Source: Spirochaetaceae bacterium (GTDB lineage: Bacteria > Spirochaetota > Spirochaetia > SZUA-6 > Fen-1364). From it: a stretch of DNA of 12,053 bases. The position numbers and the translations under genes are program-made. Under the pieces are notes generated by a model. It searched no databases. It was not told the origin of the DNA and saw only the letters and a list, made by a program, of their open reading frames with translations. Shown piece by piece: positions 1 through 7,073 of the stretch (position 1 is the first letter of the stretch; every line of letters starts with the position of its first letter). The stretch is from positions 1 through 12,053 of the forward strand of contig PMZS01000325.1 in assembly GCA_003170115.1 (NCBI GenBank), given 5' to 3'.

Positions 1-2321
1 AGCGTCTCGCGGTTGTACCGCGTGCCCTTGCACACGTCGCAGGTGACGTAGACGTCGGGCAGGAAGTGCATCTCGATGCGGATCGTGCCGGCTCCCTGGC
101 ATTTTTCGCACCTTCCGCCTTTCACGTTGAACGAGAAGCGTCCGGCCTTGTATCCCTTGGCCCGTGCCTCGGGCAGCAGGGAAAAGAGCGTGCGTATCGG
201 TCCGAAGAGTCCGACGTATGTGGCTGGGTTCGACCGCGGTGTGCGCCCGATCGGGTTCTGGTCGATGTTGATGATCTTGTCGATCTCCTCGGCGCCTTCG
301 AGGGAGGAGTAGGCGCCCTCGGGGAGCCGGGTCCCGCTCACCCGGTTGGAGAGCGCCGGAAAGAGCAGGTCCGAAAGGAGCGTGGATTTGCCCGAACCTG
401 AGACCCCCGTGATCGCGATCAGGGTACCCAGGGGGAAGGAGACGTCGATACTCTGGAGGTTGTGTTCGCGCGCGCCACGCAGCTCGATCCGCGCGCCGTT
501 TCCCGGCCGCCGTTCCCGACCCCGCTGAATCGTGAGAACGCCGGTGAGGTACTGGCCCGTCAACGAACGGGGATTTGCGCAGACTTCCTCAACGCTGCCC
601 GCGGCGACAACGTGGCCCCCGTGCACGCCCGCGCCGGGACCGAGGTCGACGATGTAGTCCGCCGTGCGCAGGGTCTGCTCGTCATGCTCCACGACGATGA
701 GGGTGTTGCCGATATCGCGAAGATGCTTGAGGGTTTCAATAAGCAGCGCGTTGTCGCGCTGGTGAAGCCCGATGGTCGGCTCGTCCAGGATGTAAAGAAC
801 CCCTACGAGCGAGGATCCTATCTGCGTCGCCAGCCGGATCCGCTGCGCCTCGCCTCCCGAGAGGGTGCTCGCGCGCCGCTCCAGCGTCAGGTAGGAGAGC
901 CCGACATTCTTCATGAAGGTGAGCCGGGCGGCGATCTCCTTCAGGATCTGGCGCGCGATCTTCTGGGAGGTGGGAGAAAGGGGAAGCTTTGCGAAAAAGT
1001 CCAGCGCATCGCGCACGGACATCTGGGTGAGCTCGTGGATGTTGCGTTCCCCCACGGTCACCGCGAGCACCTCCGGTTTCAGCCGCCGGCCGCCGCAGGC
1101 CTCGCAGTCCTTCTGGGACATGAACCCTTCCATCCACTCCTTGACCTGCTCCGAGCTGCTTTCAAGGTAGCGTCTTTTCAGGTCGTTCAGGACTCCGCGG
1201 AACCCGGACTGGAACTCCCATTTCCCCCGGCCGTCCCTGCTTTCGTAGCGGAATCCGATCTTCTCCTTTGTCCCGTTGAGCAGGATATTGAAGACATCCC
1301 GCGGGAGGTCCTTCAGCGGAGTATCCAGGGAGAACTTGAAGTGCTTCGCCAGGGACTCGAACTGGCTCCTGTGCCAGTTGGCCTTCGGGTTGTACGGCGA
1401 AACTCCCCCTTCGTTGAATGAAAGGCTCATGTCGGGAACGACCAGGAAGGGGTCGAATTCCAGCGTCACGCCGAGGCCCGAGCATTTCTCGCACGCGCCG
1501 AAAGGATTGTTGAATGAGAACAGCCGTGGTTGCATTTCCGGAATGCTGATCCCGCAGGTGGGACAGGCGCTCTTCTGGGAGAAGAGGATTTCGCGATCCC
1601 CCGATTTCTCCCGGACCTGCGCGATGAGCATGCCGCCGGACGTTTCCAATGCTCCCTCGATCGACTCGGAGAATCTCCTGCGGCTTTCGGCGGAGACGAC
1701 CAGCCTGTCCACCACGATCTCAATCGTGTGCTTCCGCTTGCGATCAAGCGTGATCTCCCCCTCCAGAGGCAGGATCTCACCGTCGACTCTCACGCGCACG
1801 TACCCCATCCGCTTCGCGTCTTCCAGGATCTTCTGGTGCTCCCCTTTCTTCGCCCCCACCACGGGAGCAAGAAGAATCACCTTCGTGCCCTCCGGCATCA
1901 CCAGGAGTGAATCCACGATCTGGTCCACTGACTGCTCCTGGATCTCCCTGCCGCAGCGCGGGCAGTGAGGGACGCCGACCCTCGCGAACAGGAGGCGCAG
2001 GTAATCGTAGATTTCCGTGACGGTTCCCACGGTGGATCGCGGGTTGCGGTGGGTCGTTTTCTGCTCGATTGCGATGGCGGGAGAGAGGCCTTCAATGTAG
2101 TCGACATCAGGCTTGTCCAGCCGGCCGAGGAACTGCCGCGCATAGGAGGAAAGGGATTCCACGTACCGGCGCTGCCCCTCCGCGAAAATCGTGTCAAAGG
2201 CCAGGGAGGACTTGCCGGATCCGCTGAGGCCCGAAACCACGACGAGCGAGTCACGTGGAAGCTCCAGGTCGATGTTCTTCAGGTTGTGCTCGCGCGCGCC
2301 CCGGATGATGATGCTTTTCAT
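1..2321 (-). CDS. uvrA: UvrA, excinuclease ABC subunit A (3' end off window)
   Basis: UvrA is the damage-sensing ATPase of nucleotide excision repair; with UvrB it scans DNA and loads UvrB at lesions. About 774 of the usual ~940 residues are present. Visible in order: the first Walker A (GLSGSGKS, residues 31-38), CPRC near 120, the UvrB-binding region (~130-250), the first zinc module (CPTC and CEKC, ~254-281), an insertion region ending near CEAC at ~407, the first ABC signature LSGGEAQR (~488-495) with Walker B YILDEPT, the second Walker A (GVSGSGKS, ~640-647) and the second zinc module C-X2-C-X19-C-X2-C (~739-765). RGAREHNL occurs at the head of both halves, reflecting the internal ABC duplication. 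The second signature, Walker B and C-terminus lie beyond base 1. The ATG shares four bases (ATGA) with the stop of the upstream membrane-protein gene, suggesting translational coupling. No key residue is missing in the visible part. Confidence 0.98.
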   Translation of the reverse strand, partial: MKSIIIRGAREHNLKNIDLELPRDSLVVVSGLSGSGKSSLAFDTIFAEGQRRYVESLSSYARQFLGRLDKPDVDYIEGLSPAIAIEQKTTHRNPRSTVGTVTEIYDYLRLLFARVGVPHCPRCGREIQEQSVDQIVDSLLVMPEGTKVILLAPVVGAKKGEHQKILEDAKRMGYVRVRVDGEILPLEGEITLDRKRKHTIEIVVDRLVVSAESRRRFSESIEGALETSGGMLIAQVREKSGDREILFSQKSACPTCGISIPEMQPRLFSFNNPFGACEKCSGLGVTLEFDPFLVVPDMSLSFNEGGVSPYNPKANWHRSQFESLAKHFKFSLDTPLKDLPRDVFNILLNGTKEKIGFRYESRDGRGKWEFQSGFRGVLNDLKRRYLESSSEQVKEWMEGFMSQKDCEACGGRRLKPEVLAVTVGERNIHELTQMSVRDALDFFAKLPLSPTSQKIARQILKEIAARLTFMKNVGLSYLTLERRASTLSGGEAQRIRLATQIGSSLVGVLYILDEPTIGLHQRDNALLIETLKHLRDIGNTLIVVEHDEQTLRTADYIVDLGPGAGVHGGHVVAAGSVEEVCANPRSLTGQYLTGVLTIQRGRERRPGNGARIELRGAREHNLQSIDVSFPLGTLIAITGVSGSGKSTLLSDLLFPALSNRVSGTRLPEGAYSSLEGAEEIDKIINIDQNPIGRTPRSNPATYVGLFGPIRTLFSLLPEARAKGYKAGRFSFNVKGGRCEKCQGAGTIRIEMHFLPDVYVTCDVCKGTRYNRET

Positions 2322-2572
2322 TCCCTGTCTTCCGGACCGGCCACGAGGCCCCTGGCACGGGTGCGGGTCCCGCGTGCAGGGGGTTCATCCAGGCCATCCT
2401 CTGTGGAGGGCTTTTGCGCCCGCACGGCCCGACGGGCGGGAAGCCTCACTGATCTCCCTCGGCTGCGGGTGGAGGCAATGAAAAAAATGAGAGGGAGAAG
2501 GAGAATCACGAAAAGAGCGGCCGCAATCACCTCCGGGGAGGAAAGAACCTGACCGTAGAGACCGGAATCCAT
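2318..2572 (-). CDS. Small single-span membrane protein, unknown function
   Basis: An 84-residue protein of unknown function. Residues ~14-34 form one strongly hydrophobic span (VIAAALFVILLLPLIFFIAS); the remaining ~50 residues are rich in Arg and Pro with a few acidic residues, so an inner-membrane anchor with a basic cytoplasmic tail is likely. Its stop overlaps the uvrA ATG by four bases, so it is probably translated together with uvrA. It lies 57 bases after mutS2, and a promoter-like sequence ends six bases before its ATG. I assign no family; the hydrophobic stretch vaguely resembles small proteins I associate with spirochaetes. The coding case rests on the clear span, the ATGA overlap and the fact that it fills the gap between two certain genes. 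The low-complexity tail is weaker evidence. Confidence 0.72.
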   Translation of the reverse strand: MDSGLYGQVLSSPEVIAAALFVILLLPLIFFIASTRSRGRSVRLPARRAVRAQKPSTEDGLDEPPARGTRTRARGLVAGPEDRE

Positions 2573-2578
2573 CGGGCC

Positions 2579-2607
2579 ATACTACCGTCGCGCCTTTCTG
2601 ATGGCAA
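2579..2607 (-). promoter_or_regulatory. Possible sigma-70-like promoter before the small membrane protein and uvrA
   Basis: In the 57-base gap after mutS2, reading on the minus strand, TTGCCA (2607-2602; one mismatch to TTGACA) is followed after exactly 17 bases by TAGTAT (2584-2579; four of six to TATAAT). The next ATG is only six bases beyond the -10-like hexamer, so transcription from here would start at or next to the start codon. It could give uvrA its own promoter within the run. It is a motif match only; no terminator is seen after mutS2. Confidence 0.4.
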
Positions 2608-2629
2608 GTCAGCCGCTGCCTTTCAGCGT

Positions 2630-4969
2630 TCAGCTCTTCAGCGTGACGATCGTCCTGCCGAAGCCGCCCTCCTCGGGCAATGAGAAACGGAAGTCCTCGA
2701 CTGCCGGAAGGCTCTTGAGGTATTCATGGACGGCGGTCCGCAGGATCCCCTCCCCCTTCCCGTGCACGATGCTGAACTCCCGCAGCCCGTGCAGTAGGGC
2801 ATTGTCGAGCTGTTTCTCCACGAGCTTCATCGCCTCTTCGAGCCGCAGTCCCCGGATGTGAAGCTCCAGCACCGGTGGATCCACCGGACCCGCCGCCGCG
2901 TAGCTCACGGAGGATGAGGCGTTCTCCGCGGGACCGGCCTGAGGCGCGGGAAGGAGCTCTCCCGGCAGCAGGGAAAGCCTGAGCGTCTCCGTTTCCACGA
3001 TCCAACGACCGGCCTTGTCAGGCCTCACCGCCCGGCCTCGTCGTCCAGTCCGTGAGATGATGATCTCCATGCCCGGTTGAAGGTCGAAAGACTGAGCGGG
3101 AGCCAGCGCATCCCGTTCCTCCTCGATCCTCTTTTCTTCCGATTCGATGCGCGCCTGGATGCCCGCGGCAAGTCGGCCGAAATCCGATCCCGTCGAGGCG
3201 CCAGTTCTTTCGCGCAGCGCCTCCCAGTCCTTCCTCGCCTCTCCGATGAAATCGCGAAGTTCCTTCAGGCCGTCCCTCCGGAGCTCCAGCTCCTTCTGAC
3301 GGAGGGTCAGTTCCTTCAGGTCCGCGGTTCTCCTCTTCTCCCTGAGCTCCTGCTCGCGCGCCTTGTTTTCGTCCTCTGCCACCGTGAGCTTCTGGTGGCG
3401 CTCGGCCAGGTGAGAGACGAGCCGGGAAATATCAGTTCGCTCGTCGTCGAGATATGAAAAGGCGCTCAGCAGCACGTTCTCCGGCATGCCGCTCCTTCGC
3501 GCGATCTGCAGGGCGTGGCTTTCTCCCGGCACGCCCATGAGGATCCTGTAGGTCGGCGCAAAGGTTTCCGAGTCGAACCCCATGGAGGCATTCTGCGCCC
3601 CCGGCCGGGTGGCGCCATAATTCTTGAGGATGCCATGGTGAGTTGTGGCCAGCACGATGCACCCGCGCGCCATGAAGTGGTCCAGCAGCGCCATGGCGAG
3701 TGCCACTCCCTCCTGCGGGTCGGTGCCCGCGCCCAGCTCGTCCAGAAGCACGAGTGACCGGGCGCCGGCGCCGCCGACGATCCCGGCGAGGTTCTTCACG
3801 TGCGCGGAGAATGTCGACAGCGATTGCTCGATGGACTGCTCATCACCTATGTCCGCGAATATCGAGTCGAAGAGGGGGAGCGCGGAGTCCTCGGCCGCCG
3901 GGATTTCCATCCCGAACTGGTTCATGAGGGCAAGAATGCCGACAGTCTTGAGGCTGACGGTCTTGCCGCCGGTGTTCGGACCGGTGATGATGAGCACCCG
4001 TTGATCGCTTCCCACGATGATGGTGACGGGCACGACCGTGCTTCCCAGCAGCGGATGTCGCGCATCCACCAATGACACACGCTCAGGATCGTGCTCGGCC
4101 CTCCGGCATCGGTGGGAGATTGCGTAGCGCGCCCGCGCCAGCCATGTGTCCATCTCCGAGACGGCGCGGACAAGGAGACCAACATCACCCGCGCACCGCG
4201 AAACCTCGGAAGTCAGCTCCCGGAGGATCCTGCGCATGGCCAGGCGATACAGGTTCTCCTCCTGGACAATCGCATTGTTCTTCTCCACGACTTCAAGCGG
4301 CTCGATAAACAGCGTGGAACCGCTGGAGGACATCTCGTGCACAATTCCCTTGACCCGCCCCTTGTACTGCGCCTTCAGCGGAAGTACGACCCGCCCGTCG
4401 CGCTGTGTCGGAGTGGTGGTCTGCCAATATGCCCTGTACGCAGGCTGGTCCAGCAGGCCGCGCACCGACCGATCCGCGTCTTCCCTGTGCCTGCGGATGC
4501 GCTCCCTGATCGCCGCAAGCTCGGGAATCTGTTTCTCCCTCAGCGCGCCATCATGGTCGACAATTTTGAAGATTTTCCGGGAAAGCGGCGAAAGGTCCGG
4601 CACGCCTTCCGCGTGCCGAGCCAGCGGGCCCCCGGGCCGACTCATGAGAACCAGGCGCTTCATCTTGAGGCCGGAGAGGATCCAGCGGCCGAGAGCCGCA
4701 AGCTCCTCGCCTTCGAGCTGGAGTCCTTCCTTCCCGAGACGCGGGACGACTTCCTCGACATCCGGGAAATCGAATCCTGGTGCCGGTTTTCCCGATTCCA
4801 GGATCGCTCGAAACTCAAGAGTCAGTCCCAGCATGTCATCAAGCGCCTGCCGGTCGGTAAGGAACTCCTGGACGTCGAGCAGCGCGGCTCCCGTCAGGCT
4901 CGCGCACAAGCCCGCAAGTTCCTCCCGCACGCGGGAGAACTCCAGCAGCGCAAGCGCGTGCTCATCCAT
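2630..4969 (-). CDS. mutS2: MutS2 (MutS-family ATPase with KOW-like and Smr domains)
   Basis: MutS2 belongs to the MutS ABC-ATPase superfamily but lacks the mismatch-reading N-terminal domains. In different bacteria it has been tied to suppression of recombination and to splitting of collided ribosomes (RqcU activity in Bacillus). At 779 residues it has the normal family length. Visible: clamp and lever helices (~1-300), Walker A GPNTGGKT (330-337), STFSAH signature region (385-390), Walker B LVLLDE (406-411), TTHH switch (442-445), a charged coiled coil (~520-590), a small KOW-like beta domain (~629-672) and a C-terminal Smr domain (~700-779) with HGKGEG (736-741). The Smr LDLR-type motif reads LHIR (703-706), so its aspartate is a histidine. 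The ATG at 4969 is chosen because it gives the normal N-terminus and overlaps the rsgA stop by eight bases; the frame stays open a further 56 codons upstream inside rsgA but that part is not MutS2-like. Confidence 0.96.
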   Translation of the reverse strand: MDEHALALLEFSRVREELAGLCASLTGAALLDVQEFLTDRQALDDMLGLTLEFRAILESGKPAPGFDFPDVEEVVPRLGKEGLQLEGEELAALGRWILSGLKMKRLVLMSRPGGPLARHAEGVPDLSPLSRKIFKIVDHDGALREKQIPELAAIRERIRRHREDADRSVRGLLDQPAYRAYWQTTTPTQRDGRVVLPLKAQYKGRVKGIVHEMSSSGSTLFIEPLEVVEKNNAIVQEENLYRLAMRRILRELTSEVSRCAGDVGLLVRAVSEMDTWLARARYAISHRCRRAEHDPERVSLVDARHPLLGSTVVPVTIIVGSDQRVLIITGPNTGGKTVSLKTVGILALMNQFGMEIPAAEDSALPLFDSIFADIGDEQSIEQSLSTFSAHVKNLAGIVGGAGARSLVLLDELGAGTDPQEGVALAMALLDHFMARGCIVLATTHHGILKNYGATRPGAQNASMGFDSETFAPTYRILMGVPGESHALQIARRSGMPENVLLSAFSYLDDERTDISRLVSHLAERHQKLTVAEDENKAREQELREKRRTADLKELTLRQKELELRRDGLKELRDFIGEARKDWEALRERTGASTGSDFGRLAAGIQARIESEEKRIEEERDALAPAQSFDLQPGMEIIISRTGRRGRAVRPDKAGRWIVETETLRLSLLPGELLPAPQAGPAENASSSVSYAAAGPVDPPVLELHIRGLRLEEAMKLVEKQLDNALLHGLREFSIVHGKGEGILRTAVHEYLKSLPAVEDFRFSLPEEGGFGRTIVTLKS

Positions 4970-5927
4970 GCGCGGCTTTCCTCGTCTCGCGGAGCTCCTG
5001 GAGGATCCGCAGGTAGCTCTCGTAGCGGTCGAAATGGATTCGGCCGTGCTCGACTGCCGCCATGACCGCGCATTGCGGCTCGTCGTCGTGAAGGCAGGGC
5101 TGGTACGCGCACGACTGCATGTACGGCGCAAAATCACGGAAGTGGAATCCCACCTCTTCGGGAAGCACTTCGGCCAGCTCCAATTCGCGAATGCCAGGGG
5201 TGTCGATGATTCGAAGCCCCTTCTCCAACGGCAGGAGGATGGAGAAGTTCGTCGTGTGGTTTCCCCGGTCGTGCTTGTGGGACAACTCCCCCACGCGCAT
5301 GTCTACCCCCGGTGCGAGGGCGTTCAGGAGGGAGGACTTGCCGACACCCGATTGGCCGACGAACACCGCGGTCCTGCCCCTGAGGATGGCCGCGAACTCG
5401 TCCAGCCCGGCCCCCGTCCGCGCAGAGCAGGAAAGAATCTGGTACCCCATCCTGTGGTAGTGCGAGAGCCTCTCCGAGACTTCCGCCGCACACGGCAGGT
5501 CACTCTTGTTCATCACGACCAGCGGCGTGAGCCCGCCGGTTTCCGCGGCGACGATGAGCCGGTCAATGAATCGCGGCCGAAACGGCGGAGCGGCAGGACT
5601 GGTCACGCAGATTGCGATGTCCGCGTTGGCCGCGAGGATCTGGGGCGCCCTGCCCTTCTTATTCCACCGTACGAGCCATGTCCTTCGGGGGATGACGTCG
5701 GTGATCATTCCCTCGTTCGGGCTCAGAGCGTCCGGGGTGACCTCTACCAGGTCTCCCGGGGCGATGGGGTTGTAGCTTCGCTGGGCTTCCTTGATCTTCT
5801 TCCCCTTGATCCTGCACTGCAGGCGCCTCCCTCCCGCGAGGACCGTATAAATCGAGTTGATCCCGAACAGGACTTCTGCCTGCATCGGCTCGGATGCCCG
5901 GATCACGGGCCGACTCACGGCCCTCAT
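4962..5927 (-). CDS. rsgA: RsgA, ribosome small-subunit-dependent GTPase
   Basis: RsgA (YjeQ/YloQ) is a circularly permuted GTPase that checks late maturation of the 30S subunit around the decoding centre. The 321 residues show an OB-fold (~15-85), then the permuted GTPase: NKSD (G4, 140-143), SAR (G5, 168-170), GQSGVGKS (G1, 191-198), GNHTT (switch I, 222-226) and DTPG (G3, 242-245). The C-terminal zinc motif C-X4-C-X-H-X5-C uses C273, C278, H280 and C286. The start shown gives a four-base ATGA overlap with murI. An internal ATG at 5885 (residue 15, MQAEVLFG) begins exactly where the OB-fold does and is a credible alternative; neither has a strong ribosome binding site. The 3' end overlaps mutS2 by eight bases, so the two ribosome-linked proteins are probably co-translated. 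Confidence 0.97.
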   Translation of the reverse strand: MRAVSRPVIRASEPMQAEVLFGINSIYTVLAGGRRLQCRIKGKKIKEAQRSYNPIAPGDLVEVTPDALSPNEGMITDVIPRRTWLVRWNKKGRAPQILAANADIAICVTSPAAPPFRPRFIDRLIVAAETGGLTPLVVMNKSDLPCAAEVSERLSHYHRMGYQILSCSARTGAGLDEFAAILRGRTAVFVGQSGVGKSSLLNALAPGVDMRVGELSHKHDRGNHTTNFSILLPLEKGLRIIDTPGIRELELAEVLPEEVGFHFRDFAPYMQSCAYQPCLHDDEPQCAVMAAVEHGRIHFDRYESYLRILQELRETRKAAHG

Positions 5928-6733
5928 GGCCCGGCCCGCAGCTCAAGGTCGAACTGCCCGGCGAACCATTGGTAGCGTTCTTCCAGGGGAAGCGGCCCCG
6001 TGACATACAGCGCGTCAGGGCCGTCCGGGCTTCCGTGCCGGGCGCCTCCCTGCCGAGCACTTTCCTGCAGGAGGCGGACTGCCTGCCGCGTCACGCCTTC
6101 GCGGGAATCCACCAGGGCGATCCCTTCGGTGTCCAGGAGCAACCGGAACTCGGGCTCGAGATGAAGAAAATGCGTGCATCCGAGCACCAGCGCATCGATC
6201 CCTTCCGAAAGAAACCGGTCCACCTCCCCCCGGACTCTCTCTTCGCGTTCGCGCGGGCTTGCCCGGGAGAGCCCTTTCTCAACGAACTCGACCAGCGCCG
6301 ATGAGGAGAGGCTCACCACTTCACAGCCCGCCGCGTGCCGCAGTATCAGGTTTCGCAGGTACTCCCCCTCCACCGTCTGGCGTGTGGCGAGCACTCCCAC
6401 GCGTTTCCTCCGAGAAAGGGATGCGGCCGGCTTGACCGCAGGGACGACGCCGACGAACGGCACGGGGAACCGCGCGCGCAGATGATCCAGGGCGACAACC
6501 GACATCGTGTTGCATGCGACAACGACCAGTGCAGGATGTTCGCGATTGATCAGCCTCTCCGCGAGGGAGAGGGCGAAGGAGACGATCGACGTTCGATCTT
6601 TCTCACCATAGGGAAAGTTCTCGCGGTCCGCGACGTAGACAAGCCTCCGGCCGGGGAGAAGCCTCCGTGCGTGCGCAAGGTACGGCAGGCCGCCGACGCC
6701 CGAGTCGAGAAATGCAACGGTCTCAGGAACCAT
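5924..6733 (-). CDS. murI: Glutamate racemase MurI
   Basis: MurI converts L-glutamate to D-glutamate for peptidoglycan, using two cysteines as opposing acid/base catalysts and no cofactor. With the start at 6733 the protein has 269 residues, normal for the family. Visible: FLDSGVGG (8-15) with the substrate-binding Asp-Ser, VACNT with the first catalytic cysteine (C74), GCTH with the second (C186, followed by H188), and PYGEK (41-45). Both racemase cysteines are therefore intact. The ATG at 6733 is preferred over one at 6778, because the extra 15 residues of the longer form have no family character and would extend the overlap with the upstream zinc-protein gene from 11 to 56 bases. The stop overlaps the rsgA start by four bases. 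LPYL after DSGVGG differs from the LSVL common in other phyla. The cell presumably makes a D-Glu-containing peptidoglycan. Confidence 0.95.
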   Translation of the reverse strand: MVPETVAFLDSGVGGLPYLAHARRLLPGRRLVYVADRENFPYGEKDRTSIVSFALSLAERLINREHPALVVVACNTMSVVALDHLRARFPVPFVGVVPAVKPAASLSRRKRVGVLATRQTVEGEYLRNLILRHAAGCEVVSLSSSALVEFVEKGLSRASPREREERVRGEVDRFLSEGIDALVLGCTHFLHLEPEFRLLLDTEGIALVDSREGVTRQAVRLLQESARQGGARHGSPDGPDALYVTGPLPLEERYQWFAGQFDLELRAGP

Positions 6734-7025
6734 TTCCAAAGAGTTCGTCGATTTTCCGCTTTGCCTGCATACCGGCATCCGGCTTCGCGGCGCCCTTTGC
6801 CCCGGGAGAAGACAGGCGGAAGGAAAAAAAAGTGCAGAAGTTGGCTCTGTCCTTGTCCCTGACCATCTCGTCGATCGTTTCGGTGCAGTCCCAATGAGCG
6901 CCGGGACTGTAGAACCTGCAGTTCAGGCAGATCTTGAGATCCTTTCCGCACGCCGGGCAGGTGGAGGATCGGTATACCTCGCGGGGATTCTCGACGGCCG
7001 CGCTGCAGAAATGACACGAGTGCAT
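6723..7025 (-). CDS. Small eight-cysteine zinc-ribbon protein, unknown function
   Basis: A 100-residue soluble protein of unknown function, first gene of the murI run. It has eight cysteines in a pattern suited to two metal sites: C4-X2-C7 with C23-X2-C26 (a rubredoxin-like zinc ribbon) and C33-X2-C36 with C47 and C64. The second block (CLNCRFYSPGAHWDC, then VRDKDRANFC) looks conserved, and I recall similar uncharacterised proteins in several bacterial phyla, but not a named family or function. Residues ~72-100 are polar, probably flexible. The ATG at 7025 follows GTCGGGA, a modest ribosome binding site, and yields the complete first ribbon. The stop overlaps the murI ATG by 11 bases. A structural or nucleic-acid/protein adaptor role is possible but is only inference from the zinc-ribbon fold. 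Confidence 0.85.
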   Translation of the reverse strand: MHSCHFCSAAVENPREVYRSSTCPACGKDLKICLNCRFYSPGAHWDCTETIDEMVRDKDRANFCTFFSFRLSSPGAKGAAKPDAGMQAKRKIDELFGNGS

Positions 7026-7073
7026 TCCCGACAGGATATACTAAATGCTGCCAAACAGGTAGTGTTCCACGGT
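7026..7073. promoter_or_regulatory. Short divergent intergenic region with a possible -10 element
   Basis: These 48 bases are the only space between the divergent zinc-protein (minus) and pentapeptide (plus) genes, so promoters for both must lie in or next to them. The stretch is more AT-rich than its surroundings. On the plus strand TATACT (7037-7042) matches TATAAT at five of six; an ATGACA (7011-7016) resembles a -35 box but is 20 bases away, which is too far for a standard promoter. On the minus strand TATCCT (7038-7033) lies seven bases before the ATG, but I find no -35 partner. Confidence 0.3.

Noticed and set aside
462..1421. A 319-codon open frame on the plus strand.
   Set aside because: It is antisense to the uvrA ABC and zinc regions; the composition is low-complexity Arg/Gly/Ala and no domain is visible.
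2290..2321. Sequence repeated near 450-480, suggesting a repeat element.
   Set aside because: Both copies encode the RGAREHNL strand at the head of the two UvrA ABC halves, an ancient internal duplication rather than a mobile repeat.
2608..2629. Possible terminator after mutS2.
   Set aside because: Only a four-pair GGCA/TGCC stem is found and no T-run follows on the minus strand.
4970..5137. A 56-codon N-terminal extension of MutS2.
   Set aside because: It is the shifted frame of rsgA, with Ser/Arg-rich sequence, and would make MutS2 longer than the family norm.
4146..5975. A 609-codon open frame on the plus strand.
   Set aside because: It lies wholly opposite mutS2, rsgA and the end of murI, all certain from motifs. 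Its translation is Ser/Arg/Pro-rich with no recognisable motif, as expected for an antisense frame in GC-rich DNA.
6894..7073. N-terminal extension of the pentapeptide protein.
   Set aside because: The frame is open, but most of it lies opposite the first codons of the zinc-ribbon gene, and the extra residues lack the repeat or any motif.
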